From a virus, in IMG/VR virus record IMGVR_UViG_3300042561_002100, positions 1 through 64,000 of that record: 64,000 bases of DNA; one strand, written 5' to 3'. Positions 47,397 through 54,323 of this stretch are shown in pieces. Below the pieces are notes generated by a model that worked only from the letters and a program-made list of their open reading frames with translations, was not told the origin of the DNA and made no database searches. How positions within the stretch are numbered: the first letter of the stretch is position 1; each line of letters begins with the position of its first letter. The position numbers and the translations under genes are program-made.

Positions 47397-48859
47397 TGGC
47401 TGATGTAACAATTCAAAAGAAAAATGAGATTTACATAAAACTCATATGTGAACCATACGTTCTTTATGAAATGGCACAATACTTCACCTTTGATGTTCCT
47501 GGTGCGAAGTATTCACCTGCATACAAAAAGGGTGGTTGGGATGGTAAGATTTCACTTCTCTCAACGTCTACTGGTGAAATCTATTGTGGTCTTTTGGATA
47601 GAATTATCGCTAAGCTGAAGATTCATGGATTTTCTTATGAATTTAAAGACAATAAGCAATACGGCTTACCCTTTGAGATCAATCCAGAAATAACACTAGA
47701 AGGTGTCACTGGATTCATGAATGTTCTTGGACCAAAAGCCAATCTTATTCCCGATGATTATCAAATTAATGCAGTATATGAATGTCTAAAGTACAACAGA
47801 AAAACAATCGTATCACCCACATCTTCTGGTAAAACATTCCAGATTTTTGGATTGGTTCGCTATTATATGATGAAGAATTATAAGATTCTTATTGTCTTTC
47901 CTCAAACAAGTCTTATTCGGCAAACCTATAAAGAATTTGAAGACTATGGATTAGATTCAGAATCTACTTGTCATATGATCTATCAAGGACAATATAAAAA
48001 ATCAGATAAGCAAGTACATCTTTCAACTTATCAATCCATTTATGATCTAGATAAATCTTTTTTCAACCAATATGATGTTGTTATTGTTGATGAGTGTCAC
48101 AGAACAACATCAAAGAGTCTTATTGGTATTATGAAGAAATGTCCTGACGTGAAGTATCGTTTTGGATTTACTGGAACTCTTAGTAACAACGATGATTCAA
48201 AAGCTCCTAACGAATTAACAATTTCTGGACTTTTTGGACCTTCTTATAGAACCACCAATACCAAAGAACTCATTGAAAAAGGAAGAGTTTCACAATTAGA
48301 TATTCGTTGTGTTGTTCTAAAGCACAAACCACAAAAGTTTGATCGTTATGAAGATGAAGTTCAATATCTTATTAGTAACGAAAAAAGAAACAATTTTATC
48401 TGCGATCTTTCTAGTAAACTCAACAACAACACTCTTGTTATATTCTCCAGAGTTGAGAGTCATGGTCAACTGCTTTATGATATTCTAAAAGAAAATAAGA
48501 ACAAAAAAATCTTCTTTATTCATGGTGGTGTTGAGGTTGAAGAGCGCGAAAGAGTTAGACAGATTTGTGAACAAGAAAATAATGCAATTATTATCGCATC
48601 TTATGGTGTCTTTAGTACCGGAATTAATATTAAGAATTTACACAACATCATATTGGCATCTTCTTCTAAAGGAAAAATTCGGATTCTTCAGACTATCGGT
48701 AGAGGATTAAGAAAACACAAGTCTAAAGATAGAGCAACTCTTTATGATATCGCTGATGATTGTGGAAAAAATTACACTCTTAATCATTTCTTAGAAAGAA
48801 TCAAAATTTATAATGAAGAAGAATTTGATTATGACATTAAGACCATAGAACTCAAGTAA
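47396..48859 (+). CDS. uvsW: Helicase UvsW
   Basis: 487 residues, superfamily 2. Motif I is SPTSSGKT (140-147), preceded by a Q-motif region DDYQINAVYECLKYN. Motif II is VIVDECHR, motif III GFTGTL, and motif VI QTIGRGLRKHKSKDR. It remodels branched DNA and unwinds R-loops, marking the switch from origin- to recombination-dependent replication in T4. Its last 31 bases overlap the convergent LRV gene at 48829. Confidence 0.94.
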   Translation: MADVTIQKKNEIYIKLICEPYVLYEMAQYFTFDVPGAKYSPAYKKGGWDGKISLLSTSTGEIYCGLLDRIIAKLKIHGFSYEFKDNKQYGLPFEINPEITLEGVTGFMNVLGPKANLIPDDYQINAVYECLKYNRKTIVSPTSSGKTFQIFGLVRYYMMKNYKILIVFPQTSLIRQTYKEFEDYGLDSESTCHMIYQGQYKKSDKQVHLSTYQSIYDLDKSFFNQYDVVIVDECHRTTSKSLIGIMKKCPDVKYRFGFTGTLSNNDDSKAPNELTISGLFGPSYRTTNTKELIEKGRVSQLDIRCVVLKHKPQKFDRYEDEVQYLISNEKRNNFICDLSSKLNNNTLVIFSRVESHGQLLYDILKENKNKKIFFIHGGVEVEERERVRQICEQENNAIIIASYGVFSTGINIKNLHNIILASSSKGKIRILQTIGRGLRKHKSKDRATLYDIADDCGKNYTLNHFLERIKIYNEEEFDYDIKTIELK

Positions 48860-49164
48860 TCTTTAATCTTAATATACTTTTTGATGTAGTGTGGAGTGTT
48901 TGGATTATATGCTACACTGCGACGAACAAGACAATGATCATCGGATGCTAGATGTTCTAGAACTTTTGGTGGTGTGTTTGGATTATATGCTACACTGCGA
49001 CGAACAAGACAATGATCATCGGATGCTAGATGTTCTAGAAATTTTGGTGGTGTGTTTGGATTTAGTGCTACCCTATAACGAACCAACCAATCCTCATCGG
49101 TCGCTAGTTGTTCTAGAGTTTTTGGTGAAGTGTTTGGATTACTGGCTTGTTCAAGTTTGTTCAT
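48829..49164 (-). CDS. LRV-type repeat protein A
   Basis: 111 residues from ATG at 49164 (a TTG at 49170 is less likely). The start MNKLEQASNPNT leads into three full 26-residue repeats of the form NPNTPPKxLExLAxDDxxxVRxxVAx, with a C-terminal cap NPNTPHYIKKYIKIKDYL. Repeats 2 and 3 are nearly identical even at the DNA level (78-base period). The unit matches the leucine-rich repeat variant (LRV) family, an all-helical HEAT-like solenoid used for binding. The partner is unknown. The end overlaps uvsW on the other strand by 31 bases. Confidence 0.85.
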   Translation of the reverse strand: MNKLEQASNPNTSPKTLEQLATDEDWLVRYRVALNPNTPPKFLEHLASDDHCLVRRSVAYNPNTPPKVLEHLASDDHCLVRRSVAYNPNTPHYIKKYIKIKDYLSSMVLMS

Positions 49165-49166
49165 AA

Positions 49167-49322
49167 TCAATTCTCATCTTTTGTATAAACTTGTTCACAT
49201 TCACCTCTCCTCTTACATACAATAATAACTCTAGTTGTTGAAAATAATTCAAGATTTTTATTCAGACAAGATAAATTTTTACCAGAATTACAAATCATAA
49301 TCGTTGTTATGAAATCAAGCAT
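49167..49322 (-). CDS. Small cysteine-containing protein
   Basis: A 51-residue frame, MLDFITTIMICNSGKNLSCL at the start and VIIVCKRRGECEQVYTKDEN at the end. AGGA lies 8 bases before ATG, and its stop is two bases before the start of LRV gene A, as for coupled genes in this operon. Four cysteines. No family recognised. The frame fills an otherwise empty 200-base gap. Confidence 0.5.
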   Translation of the reverse strand: MLDFITTIMICNSGKNLSCLNKNLELFSTTRVIIVCKRRGECEQVYTKDEN

Positions 49323-49369
49323 TTAAGGTTCCTAATATAATTGCGTTGTTTATTATTATGAAAGAATTG

Positions 49370-49936
49370 TTATGTTTTATCTAACTTAGCTAGTTGTTCT
49401 TGAATTTTAATATACTTTTTGATGTAGTGTGGTGTGTTTGGATTTTGTGCTACTCCACAACGAACATCAGAATTCTTATTGGTCGCTAGTTGTTCTAGTG
49501 CTTTTGGTGGTGTGTTTGGATTACATGCTACCCAATAACGAATAGAATAATCATCATCAGTCGCTAGTTGTTCTAGGGCTTTTGGTGGTGTGTTTGGGTT
49601 TTGTGCTAACGCCACACAAATATAATACCTATCATTGGTCACAAAACTCTTTATTGTCGTTGGTTGGGTATCTGAAATTTTTAATGCTTGCCAACAAATT
49701 TTCCAGCCCTCATCTGCCATTAGAAGTTCTAATGTTTCAGGTGAAGTGTTTGGATTTCTTGCTACTCCACAACGAACCCAATACTCTTCATCAGTAGCTA
49801 GACGCTCTAGCTCTTCTCGTGGTGTGTTTGGATTACATGCTACCCAATAACGAATAGAATAATCATCATCAGTCGCTAGTTTTTCTAGAGTTTTTGGTGA
49901 AGTGTTTGGATTACTGGCTTGTTCAAGTTTGTTCAT
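49370..49936 (-). CDS. LRV-type repeat protein B
   Basis: 188 residues with six 26-residue LRV units and the cap NPNTPHYIKKYIKIQEQL. The fourth unit is degenerate (ISDTQPTTIKSFVTNDRYY) and has lost the NPNT signature; the others are regular. A stretch of about 50 bases at 49518-49568 is repeated at 49830-49880 within the gene, showing internal duplication. The start ATG overlaps the stop of protein C (ATGA). It is probably a helical-solenoid binding protein. Confidence 0.85.
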   Translation of the reverse strand: MNKLEQASNPNTSPKTLEKLATDDDYSIRYWVACNPNTPREELERLATDEEYWVRCGVARNPNTSPETLELLMADEGWKICWQALKISDTQPTTIKSFVTNDRYYICVALAQNPNTPPKALEQLATDDDYSIRYWVACNPNTPPKALEQLATNKNSDVRCGVAQNPNTPHYIKKYIKIQEQLAKLDKT

Positions 49937-50412
49937 AATCTAGCTAATTGGTCTTGAATTTTAAGATACTTTTTGATGTAGTGTGGTGTGTTTGGATTTC
50001 TTGCTACACATTCACGAACCTCAGAACTCTTATCGGTCGCTAGGAGTTCTAGTGTTTTTGGATGTGTATTTGGATTTCGTGCTACCCGATAATAAACATA
50101 AAAACATTCATCGGTCGCTAAAAGTTCTAGAGTTTCTGGTGGTGTGTTTTGATTATATGCTACATTATAACGAACACCAGAATTCTCATCGGTTGCCAGT
50201 TGTTCTAGGATTTCTAGTGGAGTGTTTAGATTTTCTGCTACAACAATACGGACACGATAATCCTCATCGGTTGCTAGTTGTACTAAAATTTTTTGTGGTG
50301 TGTTTGGGTTATGTGCTACACAACAACGAACACCAGATTCCTCATCGGTTGCCAGAATTTCTATTACATTTGGTGGTGTATTTGGATCTCTAGCTTGTTC
50401 AAGTTTGTTCAT
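49933..50412 (-). CDS. LRV-type repeat protein C
   Basis: 159 residues with five LRV units and the cap NPNTPHYIKKYLKIQDQL. The start is MNKLEQARDPNTPPNVIEIL. The residues that vary between units (after ATDE and around VRxxVA) are concentrated at positions expected on one face of the solenoid. ATGA overlaps join it to proteins D and B. Confidence 0.85.
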   Translation of the reverse strand: MNKLEQARDPNTPPNVIEILATDEESGVRCCVAHNPNTPQKILVQLATDEDYRVRIVVAENLNTPLEILEQLATDENSGVRYNVAYNQNTPPETLELLATDECFYVYYRVARNPNTHPKTLELLATDKSSEVRECVARNPNTPHYIKKYLKIQDQLARL

Positions 50413-50759
50413 AACGTCGCCAGATGTTCTTGAATTTTAATATACTTTTTGATGTAGTGTGGTGTGTTTGGATTTAGTGCTACCCTATAACGAACAACAG
50501 AATTCTCATCGGTCGCTAGTTGTTCTAGGGCTTTTGGTGGTGTGTTTGGATGTATTGCTACACAATAACGAACACTAGAATCCTCATCGGTCGCTAGTTG
50601 TTCTAGGGCTTTTGGTGGTGTGTTTGGATTATGTGCTACCAAATAACGAACATTAGGATCCCCATTGGTGACTAAAAGTTCTAATAGTTTCGCCTGAGTA
50701 TTTTGATTCCATATAGTATTTGGATCCAAAATAAAGTCAATAAAATTCACATTAGACAT
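50409..50759 (-). CDS. LRV-type repeat protein D
   Basis: 116 residues. The N-terminus MSNVNFIDFILDPNTIWNQN differs from the MNKLEQ starts of its neighbours. Three LRV units follow, then the cap NPNTPHYIKKYIKIQEHL. It overlaps the upstream gene by eight bases and the downstream one by ATGA. A 37-base stretch is identical at 50513 and 50591, and also in gene B at 49561. Confidence 0.83.
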   Translation of the reverse strand: MSNVNFIDFILDPNTIWNQNTQAKLLELLVTNGDPNVRYLVAHNPNTPPKALEQLATDEDSSVRYCVAIHPNTPPKALEQLATDENSVVRYRVALNPNTPHYIKKYIKIQEHLATL

Positions 50760-50955
50760 AATAAATTTTTCTCTTTGGTTGTTCTTTTCTTTTTACAATA
50801 AACTTATTAGCAGAATCAAAGGAATCAAAACATATTTCAACAGGAAAAACTTCTGCTTTGATAAAAGGCATCCAAAAAAGAAGTAACTTTCGCTGTTGTG
50901 GATAAAATTTAATGTTTCCGTTTAAATCAGTTTTTTCAACAATACGGTAGATCAT
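50752..50955 (-). CDS. Small unknown protein
   Basis: 67 residues from ATG at 50955 (MIYRIVEKTDLNGNIKFYPQ); a TTG at 50970 is the alternative. It is basic and beta-rich, ending QPKRKIYYV. The pattern of a modified YRIVEK-x-D-x-N-G strand followed by FDSFDSANKFIVKR looks like a small single-domain protein. No family recognised. Part of the minus-strand accessory operon. Confidence 0.6.
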   Translation of the reverse strand: MIYRIVEKTDLNGNIKFYPQQRKLLLFWMPFIKAEVFPVEICFDSFDSANKFIVKRKEQPKRKIYYV

Positions 50956-50963
50956 TTTAGTAA

Positions 50964-51581
50964 TTAACAAAAAGAAGTAATAACAACATTAACGTGAGAA
51001 GTAGTTCTTTTAATTTTATTGATGATTTTCTTCCACCAAGATTGACGATATCTTGAAATCATTTGGCTAAAATAACCACCTTGCGAGGTACTAATGATAA
51101 CAAGATATTCTGTTGTTGGTAATATAGTCTCTAGAAGTTTCTGTGAAATCGTATCATCTTCATCTACAATAACAACATCAAACCTATTATAACGATAACT
51201 ATTGATTGATGAACAATTAAAAACGTTAACATTTTTAGATTTAATGAAAGGTTTAATGTCATTTAATCTGGAATAGTTTGAGAAAAATACACCAACTTTC
51301 TTGTTACATAGTAAACCTAGATAATTGGCTAGATTAATAGTGAAGAAGGTTTTTCCAGATCGTCTAAATGTAGCAATTAATGTAATAGGACTTTTGAAAC
51401 AAGAACGAAACCACTTTCTTTGATAACGTTTTAATCCTTTAGTCTCCACAAAAGAAGGATAGATTCTTGTTCCTTTAATGAAACAATTAAACTTTTCTAG
51501 TTCATTAGAGGGATTCTGAAACAACATGTTAGATGTTCTGACAGATTTTAATAACTTATTTAACGAGTTCTTGATATTCAA
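50964..51581 (-). CDS. Orphan terminase-like ATPase without nuclease domain
   Basis: 205 residues from a TTG that overlaps the upstream TGA. It has a Q-motif-like GLKRYQRKWF (49-58), Walker A ATFRRSGKTFFT (70-81), Walker B FDVVIVDEDD (134-143) and a coupling motif YLVIISTSQGG (159-169). The order and spacing are those of the ATPase domain of phage terminase large subunits; in gp17 of this window the matching parts are LPRQSGKSTT, LLMLDEYAF and VIVVS-TPQG. The nuclease domain is absent, and the protein ends about 35 residues after the coupling motif. A degenerate terminase copy, a packaging modulator or a helicase-like enzyme are all possible. Confidence 0.65.
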   Translation of the reverse strand: MNIKNSLNKLLKSVRTSNMLFQNPSNELEKFNCFIKGTRIYPSFVETKGLKRYQRKWFRSCFKSPITLIATFRRSGKTFFTINLANYLGLLCNKKVGVFFSNYSRLNDIKPFIKSKNVNVFNCSSINSYRYNRFDVVIVDEDDTISQKLLETILPTTEYLVIISTSQGGYFSQMISRYRQSWWKKIINKIKRTTSHVNVVITSFC

Positions 51582-51799
51582 AACTTTTCTTCTCTTGTTA
51601 ATGTTGATTGATGATTTAAATGTATTTGATAGTTTAATCGTCTATAACGCTTACTAAAAACATCTGGTAACCAATAAGTTTCTAGATATTCTACTTTTAC
51701 ATTTTGAAGAAAGAAATCTAGATCATGAAAAATACCTAATTGACAATAACCATCGTGAGTGATAAAGTTATTGTCGTCAAGTCTATAGTAATAAAGCAT
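51578..51799 (-). CDS. Small unknown protein, first of the minus-strand accessory operon
   Basis: 73 residues from ATG at 51799 (MLYYYRLDDNNFITHDGYCQ); a TTG at 51829 would add ten residues. It is aromatic-rich, with LGIFHDLDFFLQNVKVEYLE and a basic end. No recognised family. Its stop overlaps the TTG start of the ATPase-like gene. Confidence 0.55.
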   Translation of the reverse strand: MLYYYRLDDNNFITHDGYCQLGIFHDLDFFLQNVKVEYLETYWLPDVFSKRYRRLNYQIHLNHQSTLTREEKF

Positions 51800-51828
51800 T
51801 ATTGTATTTGACGAACGATAGTGAGTCA

Positions 51829-51843
51829 ATTCCCGAAGGGAAT
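51829..51843. repeat. Hairpin, left copy of an inverted pair
   Basis: ATTCCC-GAA-GGGAAT. The exact reverse complement is at 52257-52271, on the other side of the gene at 51877. It lies between two divergent starts, so it may be a regulatory or transcription-boundary element. Confidence 0.8.
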
Positions 51844-51876
51844 GATTAAATAATATTAGAAGTGTTAAGAAATATA

Positions 51877-52257
51877 ATGCAAGAGGAATTTTATGCGGTT
51901 GTTAAGTTAGTAAGTGGTGAAGAAATTTTTGGTATAGTATCCCCAATGGAGGAACAGGGTGAACAGTATTTGATTCTTTTAGATCCCATTAGTATCACTA
52001 GAGAAGAGTTGAATAACGTTTACATTTACAGAATAGAACCATGGATGAAGCTAACACAAGAAACGATTTTCATCTTAGAAAAGTCAAAAATAATTACGGT
52101 AGTAGAATCATTTGACGATGAGCTAATAAAGCTTTACAAACGTTATTTGAACAAAAGTGACTCTAGTGGAACCTATGTACTCAATAGATCTGAAGGATTC
52201 ATCAATAACGTTAAACGAGCTAGAATGATACTAGAGAAGATCTACAGAATCAATTAA
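51877..52257 (+). CDS. Small beta-rich protein, Sm/LSm-like by pattern
   Basis: 126 residues from ATG at 51877 (a GTG at 51862 is less likely). The core FYAVVKLVSGEEIFGIVSPM followed by LILLDPISITREE has the strand-GEEI-G-strand look of an Sm-like barrel. The end VESFDDELIKLYKRYL is shared in form with the proteins at 62718 and 63010, so the three may be paralogues. An RNA-binding role is only a guess from the fold pattern. It is a single plus-strand gene between inverted hairpins. Confidence 0.6.
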   Translation: MQEEFYAVVKLVSGEEIFGIVSPMEEQGEQYLILLDPISITREELNNVYIYRIEPWMKLTQETIFILEKSKIITVVESFDDELIKLYKRYLNKSDSSGTYVLNRSEGFINNVKRARMILEKIYRIN

Positions 52258-52271
52258 TTCCCTTCGGGAAT
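52257..52271. repeat. Hairpin, right copy of an inverted pair
   Basis: ATTCCC-TTC-GGGAAT, reverse complement of 51829-51843. It begins at the last base of the stop codon of the gene at 51877. There is no T-run, so simple termination is not obvious. Confidence 0.8.
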
Positions 52272-52436
52272 CAGCTCCTTTCAGTCGCTGGTACTAACTT
52301 TAGTTAAATTTAATCTATTAAATTTTAATAGTTACTGGTGACGTAACTCCTGTGAGTCTACTCACACTTTTTCCATTTGTCAAGCTTTAATATGCCACTT
52401 TGTTCACTGGCACACTCTACCACCTTATAACCCCTC
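52272..52436. other. Palindrome-rich non-coding region
   Basis: No convincing gene. Inverted repeats lie in series: a perfect 20-base AT-rich palindrome at 52306-52325 (nine-base arms around CT), AGTTAC/GTAACT at 52330-52348, TGTGAGT/ACTCACA at 52351-52366 and TGCCA/TGGCA at 52393-52412. A minus-strand promoter overlaps the third one. It may hold operators, RNA processing sites or a replication origin. Confidence 0.6.
52355..52383 (-). promoter_or_regulatory. Possible early promoter, minus strand
   Basis: On the minus strand, TTGACA (52378-52383), a 17-base spacer and TAGACT (52355-52360). The -35 and the AAATGG that follows match the other early promoters; the -10 is weaker and sits inside the TGTGAGT palindrome. 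It would read leftward through 51877-52257 as antisense into the accessory operon. Confidence 0.5.
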
Positions 52437-52465
52437 TTGACAAATCAGACATTATGTGTTATAGT
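52437..52465 (+). promoter_or_regulatory. Early sigma70-type promoter for gene 55
   Basis: TTGACA (52437-52442), a 17-base spacer ending TGTGT, and TATAGT (52460-52465), followed by GG. It is a near-consensus promoter for host polymerase. Confidence 0.85.
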
Positions 52466-52471
52466 GGTCTT

Positions 52472-52478
52472 CTAAATA
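52472..52478 (+). promoter_or_regulatory. Late promoter core before gene 55
   Basis: CTAAATA seven bases after the early -10 and 24 bases before gene 55. If active, it would let the late sigma factor feed its own transcription. Confidence 0.45.
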
Positions 52479-52501
52479 GGCGACCGTGAGGAAAATATTG
52501 A

Positions 52502-53020
52502 ATGATAACAACCAGTGTAATGAAAAAGAAAAAGAGATCGGTTCATTATGTTTCAAATCAAGAACTATCCGATGCATTAGTAGCTTACATCAAACTTTGT
52601 AGAGAAGCGAAAGAAAAAGGAGAACCAAGACCAAGAGTACCAGAATTTTTAGGTAAATGTTTTCTTAATATCGTAACAAGATATTCTTATCTTCCTCAGT
52701 TTGTTAATTATCCTTTTCTGAATGATATGATTTCAGATGCAATAGAAAACTGCTGTAAGTATTGTCATAATTATAATCCCGATTATGTGAGTCCAAAAAC
52801 AGGTAAGAAAATTAATGCCTTCAATTATATTACTCAATATGCCTACTTCGCTTTCATTCGTAGAATTAAACTAGAGAAGAAAGAAATGGAGAAAACGAGT
52901 AGAATGCTTGAACAACTTGATTTCAATAATGTAATGGTTGACGAAGGAGAAGGTATTGATAATTACAGTGATTATAATTCAATTAAAGACAACGTATTTT
53001 TACGACTGAGACAAGGATGA
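52502..53020 (+). CDS. 55: Late transcription sigma factor gp55
   Basis: 172 residues (T4: 185). The diagnostic region is FVNYPFLNDMISDAIENCCK, NYNPDYVSPKTGK and AFNYITQYAYFAFIRRIKLE, matching T4 gp55 region 2. Gp55 replaces the host sigma on core polymerase and reads TATAAATA-type late promoters, activated by the clamp gp45. GAGG ten bases upstream is the ribosome site. It overlaps gene 47 by four bases. Confidence 0.94.
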   Translation: MITTSVMKKKKRSVHYVSNQELSDALVAYIKLCREAKEKGEPRPRVPEFLGKCFLNIVTRYSYLPQFVNYPFLNDMISDAIENCCKYCHNYNPDYVSPKTGKKINAFNYITQYAYFAFIRRIKLEKKEMEKTSRMLEQLDFNNVMVDEGEGIDNYSDYNSIKDNVFLRLRQG

Positions 53021-54057
53021 GTAAAATAGCCATTATTACAGATCAACATTTTCAGGCAAGGAAAACCTCTAAACAATTTCACGATTATTTTCTAGAATTT
53101 TATAATAATATTTTCTTTCCTTATCTAGAGAAACATAATATCAAAACCGTTATTGATCTCGGTGACACTTTTGATAATCGCAACTTTCTTGATCCCGCTG
53201 CGATTGATTGGGCAAAAAGAAATTATTACGATCGGTTATATACCTTAGGAATTGATCATCACGTTGTTGTAGGTAATCACACTTCCAAACTTAAAAATAC
53301 CAATAAGATTAGTTCGGTTGATCTTATTCTTAGAGAGTATAGCAATATCACAATCTATAAGAATCCAACCGATACGAAAATTCAAGATCTAGATATTCTT
53401 TTTATTCCTTGGATCAATAAAGAAAACGAAGAAGAAACTCTGAATAAGATTCGTAACACCTCAGCAAAGATCGCAATGGGTCATCTGGAATTGAATGGTT
53501 TCAGTCCTTATGTTGGTCATGTTATGGAAGATGGAAGAGAATCCGATGTCTTCAAGAAGTTTCAAAAGGTTTTCTCTGGTCACTATCATACACGCTCCGA
53601 TAACGGCAAGATCTATTACATCGGTAATCCTTACGAGCTGTATTTTAACGATGTGGATGACAGACGTGGTTTTGTCATTTTTGACGCTGAAACCCTAGAC
53701 CACGACTACGTTGATAATCCGTTTCGGATGCATTACCAACTCTATTACGATGGCGGTTGTGACTTCACATTGACCGACGAGCTGAGCAATAAGATCATCA
53801 AGGTGATTGTTAAAAAAATTGATGACTTTAAGCACTTTGAAGAGTTTATTGCCGAGTTGAATAAATTACAACCTGCAGAGCTTAAAATCATTCAGGCTAT
53901 TCAGGCAGTTGATGTTGAAGAGTTTGAGACCACAGATTCAGAGGATACTCTTTCAGTTCTTCATCGCTATATTGATGAGTTTGAAAATAATTACGATAAG
54001 AGTCGGATTAAGAGTATCATCAATAATCTTTATCAAGAAGTTCATCAATTAGTCTGA
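53017..54057 (+). CDS. 47: Recombination nuclease subunit gp47 (Mre11-like)
   Basis: 346 residues (T4: 339). Phosphoesterase motifs in order are ITDQHFQAR (D-x-H), DLGDTFDNR, VVGNHT, MGHLE and SGHYHTR. With gp46 it resects DNA ends for recombination-dependent replication. The start overlaps gene 55 (ATGA) and the end overlaps the next gene (TGATG). Confidence 0.95.
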   Translation: MSKIAIITDQHFQARKTSKQFHDYFLEFYNNIFFPYLEKHNIKTVIDLGDTFDNRNFLDPAAIDWAKRNYYDRLYTLGIDHHVVVGNHTSKLKNTNKISSVDLILREYSNITIYKNPTDTKIQDLDILFIPWINKENEEETLNKIRNTSAKIAMGHLELNGFSPYVGHVMEDGRESDVFKKFQKVFSGHYHTRSDNGKIYYIGNPYELYFNDVDDRRGFVIFDAETLDHDYVDNPFRMHYQLYYDGGCDFTLTDELSNKIIKVIVKKIDDFKHFEEFIAELNKLQPAELKIIQAIQAVDVEEFETTDSEDTLSVLHRYIDEFENNYDKSRIKSIINNLYQEVHQLV

Positions 54058-54320
54058 TGTTTTTAATCACATTAAAAGATAAGAAAAAGAATGGTGCTTT
54101 TTCAATAATTAACGAAGAGAATGAAAAGATTCTATTGTTCTTTGAGATGTTTGATGATGCAGAACGTTATAGAATTTTATTAGAAGAACAAGATCTTCCT
54201 GAAATGGAGATTCTTGAATATGATGATAAGGTCCTAATAGAAACTACCGAAGCTATCGGATATAATTATACTATTATTGGTCCTTATGATCTAGTTGTTC
54301 CACCGAAAATGTACGATTGA
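54057..54320 (+). CDS. DUF3110-like small protein
   Basis: 87 residues. The segment ILLFFEMFDDAERYRILLEE followed by QDLPEMEILEYDD resembles the cyanobacterial DUF3110 family (LMFEDEDDATRYAxxLEAQ pattern), and similar genes sit after gene 47 in cyanophages as I recall. Function unknown. It is translationally coupled to gene 47 and three bases before the methyltransferase. It is a weak hint at a cyanobacterial host. Confidence 0.6.
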   Translation: MFLITLKDKKKNGAFSIINEENEKILLFFEMFDDAERYRILLEEQDLPEMEILEYDDKVLIETTEAIGYNYTIIGPYDLVVPPKMYD

Positions 54321-54323
54321 ATT

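Noticed and set aside
49983-50393. Plus-strand open frames across the LRV genes (also 48891-49166, 49582-49850, and minus-strand ones at 58509 and 58823)
   Set aside because: They are mirror frames of the repeats, lacking stops because the units are similar. The sense frames have coupled starts and the LRV pattern.
48890-50750. Regular 78-base repeats that could suggest a CRISPR or non-coding repeat array
   Set aside because: The period is a multiple of three, the frames are open with capped ends, and the variation is at codon level. They encode LRV units.
51801-51829. Minus-strand promoter-like TTGACT and TACAAT with 17-base spacing
   Set aside because: The expected start point falls after the ATG at 51799, so it cannot serve that gene in the usual way.
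52272-52436. A tRNA or structured RNA gene in the palindrome-rich gap
   Set aside because: No cloverleaf, T-loop GTTC pattern or CCA-compatible end was seen; the stems are simple palindromes.
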